DNA of 64,000 bases, from the NCBI GenBank assembly GCA_934457115.1, contig CAKSHI010000007.1, positions 15,686 through 79,685 on the forward strand. The letters run 5' to 3'. The notes beneath the pieces were generated by a model. It made no database searches and was not told the DNA's origin. It saw only the letters and a list, made by a program, of their open reading frames with translations. This DNA comes from an uncultured Eubacteriales bacterium (GTDB taxonomy: Bacteria > Bacillota > Clostridia > Oscillospirales > Acutalibacteraceae). The position numbers were made by a program, and so were the translations under genes. Each line of letters begins with the position of its first letter. The first letter of the stretch is position 1. This document shows positions 16,114-24,772 of this stretch, piece by piece.

Positions 16114-18153
16114 TCATTCGTTTGAAGCTGCCTTTTTTGCAAAATAGGCATCCAATACATCTCTTGCTACGTTCTTAGACCATTTTCCTGATGCACCGTG
16201 CTCTATAACAACAGAAATTGCAATTTCCGGATCCTGATAAGGAGCATAGCAAATAAACGTGGTATGGTCTGACCCAACATTTTCGGCAGTACCTGTTTTT
16301 GCAGCTATTTCTATAGGGTAAGATCTAAAGTCTGTCGCAGTACCTGAAGTAACAACTGCCCTCATGCCCTCTCTTACTATATTTAGGTTTTTTTCGGAAA
16401 TACCCACATTTTCGATAAGTTCAGGATTATCCGGGTCATTTTGCATTATTAAATTTTTTCTCGTATAATCAGTAATTTTACTTATCAAATGAGTTTTATA
16501 TCTATTTCCGCCGTTTGCTATAATTCCCGTATACACTGCAAGCTGTATAGGTGTAAACATATTGTCAGACTGGCCGATTGCCGCCTGCGATGTATTACCA
16601 TCATACCAAACTCCGCCCATTTCCTTACTATATTCCGGGCCTGCCAAGACTCCCTTGCTTTCGTATACTTCAACCCCGGTTTTTGATCCGAGTCCAAACC
16701 TTTTAGCATACAAATCCAAAGTTTCTATACCCACTCTTCTGCCTGTTTCCGCAAAGAAAACGTTGCATGATTTAGCAAGTGAATTTCTTAAAGCCGAGTT
16801 ACCGTGAACTCCCATGCATTTGATAACAAACCCTGAATCAGCGTAATAGGTATATGCACCGGAACAGTTAATTGTCTCATCTTCGCGTATTACACCCTCT
16901 TCAAGTCCTGCACAAGCTACAACAGGTTTATATATAGAACCGGGAGTAAACGCACCGTTGAATGCCCTATTTACAAGAGGAGTATAGGTTAAATCCGTCA
17001 CTATTTTATTATAATAATCGTTATCATCTATATATTTTTGTTGGTCGTATGTTGGATAGGTTCCTGCCGCTAAAACTGAAAAATCCTTAACGTTTAAAAC
17101 TACCACTGCACCGGATTTACAATCCCTTGCACTGCTTCGTTTTGCACTTTCGACATTTTTGGCCAATGACTCATTAGCCGCATTTTGAATGTCTGAATCT
17201 ATTGTGAGAAATACTGTATGTCCCGGGTCTGCATTTTTGGTCTCAACCGTATTTACGACTGAACCGTTTTCATTTGCCTCAACTAATTTCCTGCCGGATG
17301 TTCCTCTTAAATGATCCTCCATAGCAGCCTCTATACCGCTTTTGCCTATAGTATCATCCAAACTATATCTATCTTTAAGTTTTTCATACTCTTCTTCGGA
17401 CAATTTACCCACAAGACCCACTATATGAGGTGCTAATGTTCCTTTAACATATTTTCTTATGGTTGAACCCTGTATTTCGACACCCTGCATCGAAGACTGT
17501 GTTAATTCCGAAACTATCGAGACTGTCTCTTGACTTACTCCATCTGCGAAAGTATATACCTTGGTTTTGTATTGCTCGTAACCGTTTTTTGTCATATTAT
17601 ATCTAACACTGCAGATATTCTTTTGATCTGCTTGGGAATAATCCCTGCAATCATATTTTTCTATCATTTTATCCATGCAGTTTTGTGCTGTGGCATAACT
17701 ATTTAATTTTAATGTCTTTTTTAGCGCTGCTATATCATCATCTTTATCACTCACAAACTCATAAGAACCGCTTGAAGATATATAAATAGGAAGCTCATCT
17801 ATCCACTTTTCATTTTTTAGCTTCATAAGTTTTATTAAGTTCAATATAATATTATTTTCAGACCCGTCATCCATATAAAGATGGTCGAAAACTATTTTAT
17901 ATCCTGTCTCGTTAATAGCAAGGCCTTGGCCGTTTACATCGAGTATTTCCCCTCTTTTAGCATCGGTTTTGACAACATAACTGCTGCTGGAGATAGCCTT
18001 TTCTTTGTAATATTCGCCGTTAATTATCTGCCAATCTACAAGGCGCTGGACATAGATTACCATAGCAATCGCCAATACTCCTAAAAGTATAAACCACCTT
18101 GATGTTATTTTTTTAGTTTCTATATCAATCACCGCCTTTAAATTATGCGTCAC
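16114..18153 (-). CDS. mrdA: Penicillin-binding protein 2 (elongasome transpeptidase)
   Basis: 679 residues. One N-terminal membrane helix (WFILLGVLAIAMVIYVQRL), the PBP dimerisation domain beginning RGEILDVNG, and a transpeptidase domain with PGSIYKPV (SxxK), SCN and AAKTGTAE (KTG). Class B PBPs cross-link lateral wall peptidoglycan together with RodA. The GTG start at 18153 overlaps the end of mreD by 11 bases; a second GTG seven codons downstream is an alternative. The order mreC-mreD-mrdA is the standard cell-shape operon. Confidence 0.95.
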   Translation of the reverse strand: MTHNLKAVIDIETKKITSRWFILLGVLAIAMVIYVQRLVDWQIINGEYYKEKAISSSSYVVKTDAKRGEILDVNGQGLAINETGYKIVFDHLYMDDGSENNIILNLIKLMKLKNEKWIDELPIYISSSGSYEFVSDKDDDIAALKKTLKLNSYATAQNCMDKMIEKYDCRDYSQADQKNICSVRYNMTKNGYEQYKTKVYTFADGVSQETVSIVSELTQSSMQGVEIQGSTIRKYVKGTLAPHIVGLVGKLSEEEYEKLKDRYSLDDTIGKSGIEAAMEDHLRGTSGRKLVEANENGSVVNTVETKNADPGHTVFLTIDSDIQNAANESLAKNVESAKRSSARDCKSGAVVVLNVKDFSVLAAGTYPTYDQQKYIDDNDYYNKIVTDLTYTPLVNRAFNGAFTPGSIYKPVVACAGLEEGVIREDETINCSGAYTYYADSGFVIKCMGVHGNSALRNSLAKSCNVFFAETGRRVGIETLDLYAKRFGLGSKTGVEVYESKGVLAGPEYSKEMGGVWYDGNTSQAAIGQSDNMFTPIQLAVYTGIIANGGNRYKTHLISKITDYTRKNLIMQNDPDNPELIENVGISEKNLNIVREGMRAVVTSGTATDFRSYPIEIAAKTGTAENVGSDHTTFICYAPYQDPEIAISVVIEHGASGKWSKNVARDVLDAYFAKKAASNE

Positions 18154-18658
18154 GCTGCCTTATTTGTATTGCGATTGCCTTGTTGAAAAAGTAAAAAACA
18201 GGACTTAATACTAAAGTATAAACCATTCTCGATAAAAAGTGATTTACAAATACATATGCCATGCCGTCATATCCCTTAAATACGTAAGCAAAAAGATAAT
18301 ACATCCCATATGAAACTATAATAGCCGCAAGCGAAGCTATTAATGCAGTAATTAAGTTGGTTCTTAAAAAATTAACAGCCAAAAGACCTATCACATAGCC
18401 TATAATAGCAAATATAATTCCATAGAATCCTATAACGTTCCAAAGCCCAATATCTGAGATTACCCCAATCAAAAGTCCAAAAAACAAACCAACTGTTTCA
18501 TTTTCAAACATCGCTATAGTAACCAATATAGGTAAAAGTAGCATCGGTCTCCCTCCAAGGACAGTTGGTATAAGCCCCGGAGTTTGCTGGACCACGAAAA
18601 ACACAAAAATTTCGATCACATATGCAAGAAAACGAAAATATTTATACTTGTCTTCCAT
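18143..18658 (-). CDS. mreD: Rod shape-determining protein MreD
   Basis: 171 residues and very hydrophobic, with about five membrane segments. It includes PTVLGGRPMLLLPILVTIAMFENETVGLFFGLLIG, abbreviated here by its central motif ENETVGLFFGL, typical of Firmicutes MreD. It bridges MreC and the peptidoglycan synthases. It starts 15 bases after mreC and overlaps mrdA. Confidence 0.9.
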   Translation of the reverse strand: MEDKYKYFRFLAYVIEIFVFFVVQQTPGLIPTVLGGRPMLLLPILVTIAMFENETVGLFFGLLIGVISDIGLWNVIGFYGIIFAIIGYVIGLLAVNFLRTNLITALIASLAAIIVSYGMYYLFAYVFKGYDGMAYVFVNHFLSRMVYTLVLSPVFYFFNKAIAIQIRQRDA

Positions 18659-18673
18659 TAACTCTTACCTCCA

Positions 18674-19570
18674 CTATTGGGCACTTGGTCCATTTTTAGT
18701 TTGCTCGAGCTGATCCTTTAGCGGACTCACTGATACCTGGGCTTTACCTTGGAAGTCAGTTACGATAAACACATCTTTTACATTTAAAATATCTTCAAAA
18801 GGTTTTACTAAAGCATAAAGAGAGGCATCATACTCATCATGAGTAATTTCCAAAACCTCGCCTATTTGAAGATTTTTAGGGTAAATTCCACTAAGACCGG
18901 ATGTAACCAAAATATCACCTGTTTTAATTCCGTTTTCTGAAAGTAGACAAGTCATTTTAGTAAGGTTTTTATCCGCAAGCGGCAATCCTCCCGTAATTAC
19001 ACCACTGTCACCTGTCGATATATCCGCAGCGCCGACCTTGGTATCCGGGGAAAGTATAGTCTTTACCTTGCATGAATTCGCCTCAACATGGCTTACCCAT
19101 CCTACAAGTCCATTTTCGGTTATTACCGGGTCATTTAAAAGCACTCCCGCAACAGAACCCTCGTCTAGTGTACAGCCATAAAAATTTTCATTAGAATCCC
19201 TTCCTATTACTGATGCAGGGACAAATTTTAAACTTTGATCTTTTTGTTTTAAATCATAGTATTTTAAAAATTGTGCATTTTCCTTTTTTACATCATAATA
19301 GTCGACAGTAACCGCCCTTAGATTTTGCACTTGCTGCTTTAAATCATTAACCTCGTTTTGGAGCTCTTCTACTGTTTTTTGATCCTCAAAGGTACTGTTT
19401 GCACTGTTTGAAATATTGGTAGTTATTTTTTGAAGAGGTGTCACTAAAAAGTCCAATCCCTTGGATAAAAAGGTATTCCCCCCGCTTGCAGTAAAAAGCA
19501 AAATCCCCATAAAAATAAGGATTACGGCAATAAGTGTCACAAAGCCCTTTGACTTAAAAAAATTACTCAA
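18674..19570 (-). CDS. mreC: Rod shape-determining protein MreC
   Basis: 298 residues. An N-terminal membrane anchor (residues 10-28) is followed by a coiled coil near 65-95 (EELQNEVNDLKQQVQNL) and the MreC beta domains with VIGRDSNENFYG and GLVGWVSHV. It scaffolds the cell-wall elongation complex outside the membrane. TTG start at 19570 with GGAGG 10 bases upstream. It is separated from mreB by a strong terminator. Confidence 0.95.
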   Translation of the reverse strand: MSNFFKSKGFVTLIAVILIFMGILLFTASGGNTFLSKGLDFLVTPLQKITTNISNSANSTFEDQKTVEELQNEVNDLKQQVQNLRAVTVDYYDVKKENAQFLKYYDLKQKDQSLKFVPASVIGRDSNENFYGCTLDEGSVAGVLLNDPVITENGLVGWVSHVEANSCKVKTILSPDTKVGAADISTGDSGVITGGLPLADKNLTKMTCLLSENGIKTGDILVTSGLSGIYPKNLQIGEVLEITHDEYDASLYALVKPFEDILNVKDVFIVTDFQGKAQVSVSPLKDQLEQTKNGPSAQ

Positions 19571-19692
19571 ATACTATTTACCTCCTTTAAACTGATATTT
19601 TAAGGCTGTGTAAGAGATCATATCAGATATTCTTAAATATATGTCTTTTAAGCTCTTATATAATATCTTCTAAGAAACCTAAACCTATATAT

Positions 19693-19733
19693 AAAAAATT
19701 GCAGCCTGCTATCAAAAGTAATAGCGGCTGCAA
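19693..19733 (-). terminator. Terminator between mreB and mreC
   Basis: Minus-strand TTGCAGCC paired with GGCTGCAA, with an inner stem GCTAT/ATAGC, then TTTTTTATATA. It implies that mreC-mreD-mrdA need read-through or a separate promoter in 19571-19692, where a TATGAT-like -10 is seen but no clear -35. Confidence 0.85.
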
Positions 19734-19793
19734 CCTTTTGATTGCTTAAATTTACTTAAAAGTCGATTAAAACAATTATATATAAATATTCAA

Positions 19794-20807
<1,014 letters not shown>

Positions 20808-20884
20808 TTATTTTCCCCTTTCGTTCTTTCTATGCATAAGCAACAAAGAAACATTCTTACTTGAATTTTAATATTAACTAATTA

Positions 20885-20913
20885 ATTATAAACCCAAACA
20901 TAAAAATTTTCAA
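20885..20913 (-). promoter_or_regulatory. Sigma-A promoter of mreB
   Basis: Minus-strand TTGAAA (20913-20908), 17-base spacer, TATAAT (20890-20885). Confidence 0.8.
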
Positions 20914-21026
20914 CTATTTTTTATTATCTTTCGTTTTATAGTGTATCCATATATTTACCATATAAAATTATGATTTGCCATTAATATCTTTTTTATAAGT
21001 ATCTGTATTTAATAATAGAATAATTA

Positions 21027-21035
21027 TGATATAAT
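21027..21035 (+). promoter_or_regulatory. Extended -10 promoter of the flavin reductase gene
   Basis: TGATATAAT, an extended -10 (TGN plus TATAAT), about 43 bases before the start codon. The -35 region is poor. Confidence 0.6.
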
Positions 21036-21077
21036 ATACGTAAAATTATATAATAAATATTAAAAAGGAGAATACAC

Positions 21078-21578
21078 ATGAGTTTTAAAGAAATAAATGC
21101 AAAAGAACTTAATTTTAATCCATTTTCTTTGATAGGGGATAAATGGATGCTTATAACCTGTGGCGATAAAGAAAAATACAACACTATGACAGCAAGTTGG
21201 GGGTCTATCGGTGTTATGTGGAACAAGAATGTAGTGTTTTCATTTATAAGACCTCAACGATATACCTTTGAGTTCGTCGAAAAAAATGATTACTTTTCAA
21301 TCTCTTTTTATCCTGATGAGTATAAAAGTGCACTTTCACTCTGCGGCAAAGTCTCAGGAAGAGATGTAGACAAGGCAAAGGAAGCAAACCTTACTCCCGT
21401 TTTTGATGAAAAGGCTCCATATTTTGAAGAAGCAAACATGGTATTGATTTGCAAAAAATTATATAACCAAAATCTTGAACCTAGTTGCTTCTTAGACAAA
21501 AAACTTGAATCATTTTATCCTCAAAAGGACTATCACAAGATGTTTATAGGTGAAATCGAAAAGGTATTGGTTAAATAA
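21078..21578 (+). CDS. Flavin reductase-like, FMN-binding (flavoredoxin-type) protein
   Basis: 166 residues, split-barrel FMN-binding fold. Markers: MLITCGDKEKYNTMTASWGSIGVMW (cut here to its core TMTASWGSIGVMW), VVFSFIRPQRYT and the FSISFYPDEYKSALSLCG segment. The family includes flavoredoxin and flavin reductases using NAD(P)H. ATG start with AAAAGGAG upstream. It lies 3 bases before the SDR gene, so the two are probably co-expressed. The substrate is unknown. Confidence 0.9.
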   Translation: MSFKEINAKELNFNPFSLIGDKWMLITCGDKEKYNTMTASWGSIGVMWNKNVVFSFIRPQRYTFEFVEKNDYFSISFYPDEYKSALSLCGKVSGRDVDKAKEANLTPVFDEKAPYFEEANMVLICKKLYNQNLEPSCFLDKKLESFYPQKDYHKMFIGEIEKVLVK

Positions 21579-21581
21579 ATT

Positions 21582-22316
21582 ATGAGTAAAACTGTATTAA
21601 TAACAGGCGCTTCCAGAGGTATCGGCCGAGAAAGCGCAATATTGTTTGCAAAAAACGGATATAATGTAGTCGCTAATTATAACTCCTCACAAAAAGATGC
21701 CCTAAGCTTAAAAGAAACATTAGATAATTTAGGCTGCAACTGCCTAATATACAAAGCAGATGTCTCAAATATAAATGAAGTATCTTCCATGGTAAATGAG
21801 GCTTATGATAAGTTTGGGAAGATTGATGTACTAATTAATAATGCAGGAATAGCACAACAAAAACTTTTCACTGATATTACCCAAGAAGATTTTAAAAAAA
21901 TGTTTGACGTCAATGTTTTGGGTGTATTCAATTGCTGCCAATGTATAGCCCCAAGTATGATTAGAAACAAAAGCGGAGTTATACTTAACATTTCATCAAT
22001 GTGGGGCGAGGTAGGTGCTTCTTGCGAAGTACACTACTCCGCTTCTAAAGCAGCCGTAATAGGTTTTACAAAGGCGTTAGCTAAGGAATTAGGCCCATCA
22101 AATATAAATGTAAATTGCGTCTCGCCGGGAGTTATCGAAACTGACATGAACAGCAATTTAGACGAGGCTTCGATTGATGCCTTAAAGGATGAAACTCCTC
22201 TTTTAAGAATAGGTAAAACAAATGATATAGCAAACACATTGCTTTTCTTGGCATCAAGTAAAGCCTCCTTTATCACAGGTCAAATAATAGGTGTCAGCGG
22301 CGGTTTTATAATATAA
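21582..22316 (+). CDS. Short-chain dehydrogenase/reductase, FabG-like
   Basis: 244 residues. Rossmann motif TGASRGIGRE near residue 7, NNAG at 84-87, catalytic Ser in ISSMWGE, and YSASK (Y-x3-K). The C-terminal GQIIGVSGGFII matches 3-oxoacyl-ACP reductases. It most resembles FabG, but a free-standing SDR outside a fab cluster and next to a flavin reductase may reduce another carbonyl. ATG start 3 bases after the upstream stop. Confidence 0.9.
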   Translation: MSKTVLITGASRGIGRESAILFAKNGYNVVANYNSSQKDALSLKETLDNLGCNCLIYKADVSNINEVSSMVNEAYDKFGKIDVLINNAGIAQQKLFTDITQEDFKKMFDVNVLGVFNCCQCIAPSMIRNKSGVILNISSMWGEVGASCEVHYSASKAAVIGFTKALAKELGPSNINVNCVSPGVIETDMNSNLDEASIDALKDETPLLRIGKTNDIANTLLFLASSKASFITGQIIGVSGGFII

Positions 22317-22380
22317 GAATAAAATAATCTAATTTAAGCATAATAATACTACAAATATATTGTTTAAGGGTGTGCTTTAT

Positions 22381-22845
22381 ATGATTAAATTAAAACCGTT
22401 ATTGATAAATATTGCTATTCCCTTGCTTTTAATAGGCGGACTAAGCGCATTATTTACCATGAGTTCAATGAACCTATATGAAACTATTAATACTCCCCCT
22501 CTTTCACCGCCGGGTTGGATTTTCCCAATAGTTTGGTCAATTTTGTTTATACTTATGGGTATTGCCTCTTATATAATATGGGAAAGCAAAAGTCCAAACA
22601 GTAAGACAGCCTTTATTGTCTATGCAGCTCAACTTATTGTGAACTTTATGTGGAGTATTGTATTTTTTAACATTAGAGCCTATTCATTTGCAGTCGTTGT
22701 TATAATAGCTCTTATAGTACTAATTTGCTTGAATATATTTTATTTCGCAAAAATAAAAGGCAGTGCAGGACTATTGTTAATCCCATACCTATTATGGGTA
22801 GCATTTGCAACATACCTTAATATAGCTATAGCAATATTGAATTAA
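22381..22845 (+). CDS. TspO/MBR family membrane protein
   Basis: 154 residues, five membrane segments. Family markers: PPLSPPGWIFPIVWSILFILMG (core PPGWIFPIVW) and the AAQLIVNFMWSIVFF segment. TspO binds porphyrins and related tetrapyrroles; its transport role is debated. ATG 22381 is chosen; AAGGGTG at 22366-22372 precedes it. An in-frame TTG at 22360 lies before that site and is unlikely. Confidence 0.92.
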   Translation: MIKLKPLLINIAIPLLLIGGLSALFTMSSMNLYETINTPPLSPPGWIFPIVWSILFILMGIASYIIWESKSPNSKTAFIVYAAQLIVNFMWSIVFFNIRAYSFAVVVIIALIVLICLNIFYFAKIKGSAGLLLIPYLLWVAFATYLNIAIAILN

Positions 22846-22912
22846 TATTATAAATCTACATTTTTAAAACTTTTCAACCTAAAACCATAAATTTAATTCC
22901 TTATTTTTTAAG

Positions 22913-22950
22913 CCTATCGCTTGCGCTGCGGTACTAAATTTGATAGACTT
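22913..22950 (+). other. Imperfect stem-loop before the flavodoxin gene
   Basis: AAGCCTATC pairs with TGATAGACTT (one mismatch) around a GC-rich loop. It is followed by TATAAT at 22958-22963 and the gene start. Function unclear; it may end the TspO transcript or sit in the promoter region. Confidence 0.35.
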
Positions 22951-22983
22951 AATATACTATAATTTAAATAAAGGGGTTTTAGG

Positions 22984-23526
22984 TTGAAAGCATTTTTAAT
23001 TATATCTATTTCTATTATTCTTTTAATCCTCATAGCGCTTATTTCCCTTTTTCTTTGGTTAAGGAATGGAGTCAAGGCTCTAAGCAAGGACTATCCATCA
23101 AACGAGAGGATAAAAGGAAATTCTTTAAAAAAGGCACTTGTACTATACCAGCCATCTCTGCACCAAACCGCAGAAACATTTGCAAATACTGTTATGGATA
23201 CCTTTTTGAATTTAGGTTATAAGGTAACTGTCAACAACATCGATCAAGGATCTATGTATAACGTAAGTCAATATGATATTATAGCCTTTGGATCACCGGT
23301 TTATGTTGGTAATGTTTCACCTAAATTTGAAAAATATGTTAAATCTCAAGATATTAAATGGAAAAAAGTAATTCTATACTCCATCGGAACCATTCAAAAG
23401 GAAAATCATGAACTTGATAACTTAGAAAATATATTAAAACAACAAAATATAGTCTATAAAATAAAGGTACAGCCTAACCCATCCGGTGAGCAAGAGTTGA
23501 TCTCCTTTATTAAAAGCAGCATATAA
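22984..23526 (+). CDS. Membrane-tethered flavodoxin-like protein
   Basis: 180 residues from TTG 22984 (AAGGGG upstream). Residues 3-26 form one hydrophobic membrane segment (IISISIILLILIALISLFLW), then a flavodoxin domain: KKALVLYQPSLHQTAETFA (the FMN phosphate loop is SLHQTA rather than the usual S/T-x-T-G-x-T), DIIAFGSPVYVGNVSP and VILYSIGTI. The fold supports FMN binding, but the altered loop makes affinity uncertain. A cell-membrane electron carrier is a reasonable inference. Confidence 0.78.
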   Translation: MKAFLIISISIILLILIALISLFLWLRNGVKALSKDYPSNERIKGNSLKKALVLYQPSLHQTAETFANTVMDTFLNLGYKVTVNNIDQGSMYNVSQYDIIAFGSPVYVGNVSPKFEKYVKSQDIKWKKVILYSIGTIQKENHELDNLENILKQQNIVYKIKVQPNPSGEQELISFIKSSI

Positions 23527-23567
23527 CAAATTTAAAAAATAGGGTTTTATTGTAATTTTGACCCTAT

Positions 23568-23608
23568 CTCCTTTATATAGATATTATATAAGATTTTATA
23601 TAAAGGAG
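23568..23608 (+). promoter_or_regulatory. Hairpin sequestering the ribosome binding site of the holin-like gene
   Basis: A perfect 12-bp inverted repeat: CTCCTTTATATA (23568-23579) and TATATAAAGGAG (23597-23608), 17-base loop. The right arm contains the AAAGGAG that serves the ATG at 23617. If the RNA starts upstream, translation would be blocked until the stem opens. Confidence 0.65.
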
Positions 23609-23616
23609 AATTTTTT

Positions 23617-23922
23617 ATGCTTCAATTAAAAGAAATGCTAAAAAGGTTAAAAAACCCAGCTACAATCTTAAGTATACTCTCAGAAATAATTACCATTTTA
23701 ATTCTCTTAAAGGTTGATGTCAATGTAGACCTTGTGACTGGCATTGTAACGGCGGTTTGTTCTATATTAGTTCTCTTAGGTATAATGTCAAACCCCACAA
23801 CTGTTACTAAGGGTTATGGTGATGACATTCTTTATTGTAAAAACTGTCAAGAAAAAACAGAAAATGTAGTAATAAACAATGAATTATGTTGTACTAAGTG
23901 TGGCCAAAAACACGAAGAATAA
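23617..23922 (+). CDS. Holin-like two-helix membrane protein with C-terminal zinc ribbon
   Basis: 101 residues. Two membrane segments (about 17-32 and 40-57) end in LLGIMSNPTTVTKGYGDD, which closely resembles the phi-LC3 phage holin family ending (LLGIVxDPTTKGxxDS). Instead of the usual short charged tail, the protein continues into a zinc ribbon with CKNC (74-77) and CCTKCG (91-96). No endolysin, capsid or integrase gene is nearby, so this is an orphan holin fold reused for another job, or a domesticated phage gene. Its binding site lies in a hairpin. Confidence 0.75.
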   Translation: MLQLKEMLKRLKNPATILSILSEIITILILLKVDVNVDLVTGIVTAVCSILVLLGIMSNPTTVTKGYGDDILYCKNCQEKTENVVINNELCCTKCGQKHEE

Positions 23923-23955
23923 ACTATAAATATATTTCCAATATACAAGTACGAC

Positions 23956-23984
23956 TTGACTAAAAAGCATTTTTGTTGTAGTAT
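23956..23984 (+). promoter_or_regulatory. Sigma-A promoter of the sugar transferase gene
   Basis: TTGACT at 23956-23961, 17-base spacer, TAGTAT at 23979-23984; about 35 bases before the ATG. Confidence 0.75.
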
Positions 23985-24024
23985 TTAGTTATGTAAACTA
24001 AAAAAATAAAGAAGGTATTATCAA

Positions 24025-24666
24025 ATGAAAAGAATGTATAATTGTATTATAAAACGTATCTTAGACCTAATATTTGCAATTTTACTCCTTTTATTAGTAT
24101 CCCCTTTACTCCTAATTTCTGCACTTGCAGTTAGACTTTCGTCTAAGGGTGATGTAATATTCACGCAAGTAAGATCAGGATATAAGGGAAAACCTTTTAA
24201 AATGTATAAATTTCGCAGTATGCGTACGGATACCCCTAAAAACTTAGCTACAAGAGATCTCGATAACCCGGATTACTACATAACAAAAGTAGGAAGATTT
24301 TTAAGAAATACAAGTCTTGATGAATTACCTCAATTAATAAATATCATTAAAGGTGATATGAGTTTTATAGGTCCAAGGCCTGTTGTACTTCAAGAAGAAG
24401 AACTTGTCGAAAAAAGATTACAAAACGGAGTAGATAAGGTCAGACCGGGAATTTCGGGCTGGGCCCAAATAAACGGCAGAGATAAAGTCTCTATCGACGA
24501 GAAAGTAAAGTTAGATAAGTACTATGTTGATAATATCAGTATTTGTTTAGATATTAAAATTTTCTTTAAAACACTAGCTTGTGTAGTTAAATCCAAAGAT
24601 ATTGTTGAAGGACCTATAAGACAGGAAAGCACTGTTTTGCATACAAAAACAAAGGTAGCAGATTAA
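24025..24666 (+). CDS. Phosphoglycosyl transferase (bacterial sugar transferase family)
   Basis: 213 residues. An N-terminal hydrophobic re-entrant helix (residues 10-33) is followed by the monotopic PGT core: FKMYKFRSMRTD, TSLDELPQLINI (catalytic Asp-Glu), GDMSFIGPRP and RPGISGWAQINGRD. These enzymes transfer a sugar-phosphate from UDP- or other NDP-sugar to undecaprenyl phosphate, starting capsule, exopolysaccharide or glycan synthesis. Here it stands alone; the partner glycosyltransferases at 59-61 kb are far away. Confidence 0.92.
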   Translation: MKRMYNCIIKRILDLIFAILLLLLVSPLLLISALAVRLSSKGDVIFTQVRSGYKGKPFKMYKFRSMRTDTPKNLATRDLDNPDYYITKVGRFLRNTSLDELPQLINIIKGDMSFIGPRPVVLQEEELVEKRLQNGVDKVRPGISGWAQINGRDKVSIDEKVKLDKYYVDNISICLDIKIFFKTLACVVKSKDIVEGPIRQESTVLHTKTKVAD

Positions 24667-24691
24667 AATACTATTTACCCTATTATTTCTT

Positions 24692-24741
24692 AAGCCTATT
24701 ATATAAAAGCTTCTTGCTATTAAGCTTTTTATAATTGGCTT
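24692..24741 (+). other. Long stem-loop ahead of citrate synthase
   Basis: AAGCC-T-ATTATA-T-AAAAGCTT pairs with AAGCTTTTTATAAT-T-GGCTT, about 19 pairs with one mismatch and one bulge, 9-base loop. It lies between the sugar transferase stop and the citrate synthase AAAGGAG. It may be a weak terminator or a leader structure. Confidence 0.5.
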
Positions 24742-24772
24742 TAATAGTTTATCTTAAAGGAGTGTTAAGACT

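Noticed and set aside
23617..23922. Prophage remnant around the holin-like gene
   Set aside because: No integrase, lysin, portal, capsid or tail genes or attachment repeats were seen on either side.
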